Below are positions 15,501-15,950 of a stretch of DNA of 15,950 nt, in pieces. This DNA comes from Candidatus Marinamargulisbacteria bacterium SCGC AG-343-D04 (lineage in GTDB: Bacteria > Margulisbacteria > Marinamargulisbacteria > GCA-2716485 > GCA-002719695). Under the pieces are notes generated by a model. The model had not been told where the DNA came from. It was given only the letters and a program-made list of their open reading frames with translations, and did not search any database. Made by a program: the position numbers and the translations under genes. Within the stretch, counting starts at the first letter, position 1; every line of letters begins with the position of its first letter. The stretch lies in assembly GCA_003265885.1 (NCBI GenBank), contig QFBQ01000037.1, positions 1 to 15,950 on the forward strand. Direction: 5' to 3'.

Positions 15501-15950
15501 CGGCAAATCTGTCCATAAGATAAGAGGCTTGTTGATAGACTTGTTTTTTTTGAATATGCCCTATACCTGGAAAGGAGACGGATATATGTTGTTGGGAACT
15601 TCTTACATATCTCATAAATTGACGTTTAAAAATGGGGTTTTCTCCACACACTTCAAATAACACTTCTGCTAATGTTTTAGATTCTTCCTCTACTCGATTT
15701 TTCCGCACCCCTTCATTGACGACATCGTCTTCAATATTAATTGTCGATTCACCTTCTGCAAAGACTGCGTGTTTAGAGTTAGTCGAAATTCTTTTTCTTT
15801 TCTTAGTTCTTTTGTGTTGGAATCTCAATTTTTCAGATAGGGACTTTGCCTCTATATCAGCATCTTTTTTTTCTGAAACCGGGAGCTTGTCGACAGATTT
15901 ACCTTTAGCGTCTTTATCTTTGACGTCTATAAAAAGCCAATCTCTAACAG
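12553..15950 (-). CDS. Large Sel1-repeat protein with a papain-like (Cys-His-Asp) domain; N-terminus beyond the window
   Basis: The minus-strand frame is open from the window edge at 15950 to TAG at 12553-12555, giving at least 1131 residues. The TTG at 15826-15828 is in frame but need not be the start, as 40 codons precede it. Numbering from that TTG, residues 6-13 are a basic cluster (KRTKKRKR) and 50-200 are helical. Residues 200-400 (about 15231-14629) contain NGGENNCVRCC (C231), SSDYHVTIWF (H350) and MVYADPMFGRP (D366). This matches the Cys, His, Asp order and local motifs of papain-fold toxins (Tox-PL type glutamine deamidases or proteases). About 15 Sel1 repeats follow at 463-1062. Sel1 repeats bind proteins. 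No signal peptide is visible in the part shown. The C-terminus is probably frameshifted, with a further repeat in another frame at 12494-12552. Sel1 repeats are certain; the papain-like fold is a motif-based call, and the effector role is inferred. Confidence 0.85.
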   Translation of the reverse strand, partial: VRDWLFIDVKDKDAKGKSVDKLPVSEKKDADIEAKSLSEKLRFQHKRTKKRKRISTNSKHAVFAEGESTINIEDDVVNEGVRKNRVEEESKTLAEVLFEVCGENPIFKRQFMRYVRSSQQHISVSFPGIGHIQKKQVYQQASYLMDRFADIEKKLSTGTYLKEKSAIMDAVGKHSDTRNSDIQKCCDILLQSNYDFVRLQTLLKQLKSTMAANPSNMSLKDFQQRLEIFAQSGYIKDKEWYRAMMMITKTRGAKDGGWFQAINKNGGENNCVRCCQSFMRVLKSGQFEVAELTEIDQQTIVNDSKKPTKIYIDTGSEEGREDRLNAIEGCYRIDKPLDSLDAEKKQGVELRNQKSIEAFEQSIPDTDTIQTGYLLRSIEGVEGVASSDYHVTIWFKLPTREMVYADPMFGRPCSSQDIFPKSDDGRDIYTPRFLFTSGVIEELKEFPKEIKGMDRAISTTHKKQNSLAKPGTKYNKQERYWSQKTTSASLGSKVSANQRVKEAQFALAEMIRMIKEEVPQMTQENRMKEVVKRYKKAAKKGLGIAQYKLANIYLWGKWIDPEMSEEDRMKEAVKWFQKAANQGNSRAQNNLGWMYINGKGVEKSYTKAFECYTKAADQGNANAQNNLGEMYVTGKGVDQNYGKALEWYRKAADQGCAVAQYSLGMMYDNEEGRMKEAVKWITLAAEQGLPEAQYKLGIMYFHGRGVAQDVSKASEWYDKSKEKRYTPSNKSLAPQNKHSLWASKKEDQVNTAEDDFHAGQHHYIHKEYKKAFTLYQQAASKNHAMSQFMLGMLFEKAEGVDPQMSEKDRMKEVVKWYTLAADQGNAEAQFNLGTMYLEGTGGTQSDAESVKWYTLAADNKLVKAQYQLGTMYRLGNGVPPEMSKEQRNQAAFKWYRKAAEQKHANAQFFLGSMYQDQVSMQASIKWYRKAAEQEHSEAQCRLGHMYYHGQGVTQDVKKAFNFYTQAADNKNATAQLALGNMYFYGIGVAQEYSEAFILYQSAADQGLAEAVFKLALMYDRGGDLGLDQLRRPNWDEGNRKKEASRLYKVSAKQGYAAAQCKLGKMYYDGIWIDPENPKMSKENRMKKAVEWYEKAAGQGNKEAENALRSMKKTTPGINNGLAQIIRKQKSS
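12643..14442 (-). repeat. Array of about 15 Sel1 repeats in two length classes
   Basis: Units begin at AQxxLGxMY and end at KAADQGxAx. Most are the canonical 36 residues with a GKGV loop. Several are about 42 residues and carry an insert of the type DPEMSEEDRMKEAVKW in place of the short loop (residues near 480-495, 520-535, 761-777, 840-855 and 1036-1052). A linker at about 686-714 splits the array into blocks of six and nine. The DNA is correspondingly repetitive, which favours recombination between units. Confidence 0.9.

Noticed and set aside
12553..15828. Complete gene starting at TTG 15828
   Set aside because: The frame stays open through 15950 with plausible codons, so the gene is cut by the window edge.

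Overview
The window is a low-GC, AT-rich bacterial segment. It combines ordinary housekeeping genes with genes typical of a host-associated or intracellular lifestyle. Shine-Dalgarno sites (an AGGAGGTGA before position 2554) and a sigma70-type extended -10 promoter can be seen. These argue against Bacteroidota, whose genes mostly lack such signals. The phylum cannot be fixed from this sequence alone. An AURKAIP1/COX24-type micro-protein, AMMECR1 and MEMO proteins and a SprA-like giant outer-membrane protein suggest a diderm outside the Proteobacteria.

Layout: (1) 118-1389 (+) encodes a Sel1-repeat protein with a RING/U-box-like Cys-His-Cys-Cys core. (2) 1393-2355 (-) is holA, the DNA polymerase III delta subunit. 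(3) 2452-2480 is a strong hairpin terminator, followed by a promoter at 2495-2522. (4) 2554-3996 (+) is a compact three-gene operon: a 29-residue AURKAIP1/COX24-domain protein starting at TTG, a MEMO-family protein and an AMMECR1-family protein. (5) 4018-5424 is a block on the minus strand with two decayed relatives of gene 1: a Sel1 remnant with stop codons and a frameshifted RING/U-box-like gene. An imperfect copy of the 3' end of the AMMECR1 gene lies on its far side, which marks the block as a likely insertion. (6) 5747-12318 (+) is queA, overlapping by 4 bases a gene for an 1852-residue outer-membrane protein. That protein has a signal peptide, an SH3-like domain, repeated SprA-like modules and a C-terminal beta-barrel. 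(7) 12553-15950 (-) is a very large Sel1-repeat protein, incomplete at its N-terminus because it runs off the window. It carries a papain-like Cys/His/Asp domain before about 15 Sel1 repeats, and a further Sel1 remnant lies beyond its stop codon in another frame.

The main biological signal is a small family of Sel1-repeat proteins in which the repeats are joined to domains of the kind used against eukaryotic hosts: a ubiquitin-ligase-like fold and a papain-like protease/deamidase fold. The three loci share a lineage-specific 42-residue form of the Sel1 repeat or its traces. They show active decay (homopolymer frameshift, nonsense codons, 3' frameshift), as expected of a fast-turning-over effector repertoire. 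The host-effector role is inference from domain architecture.
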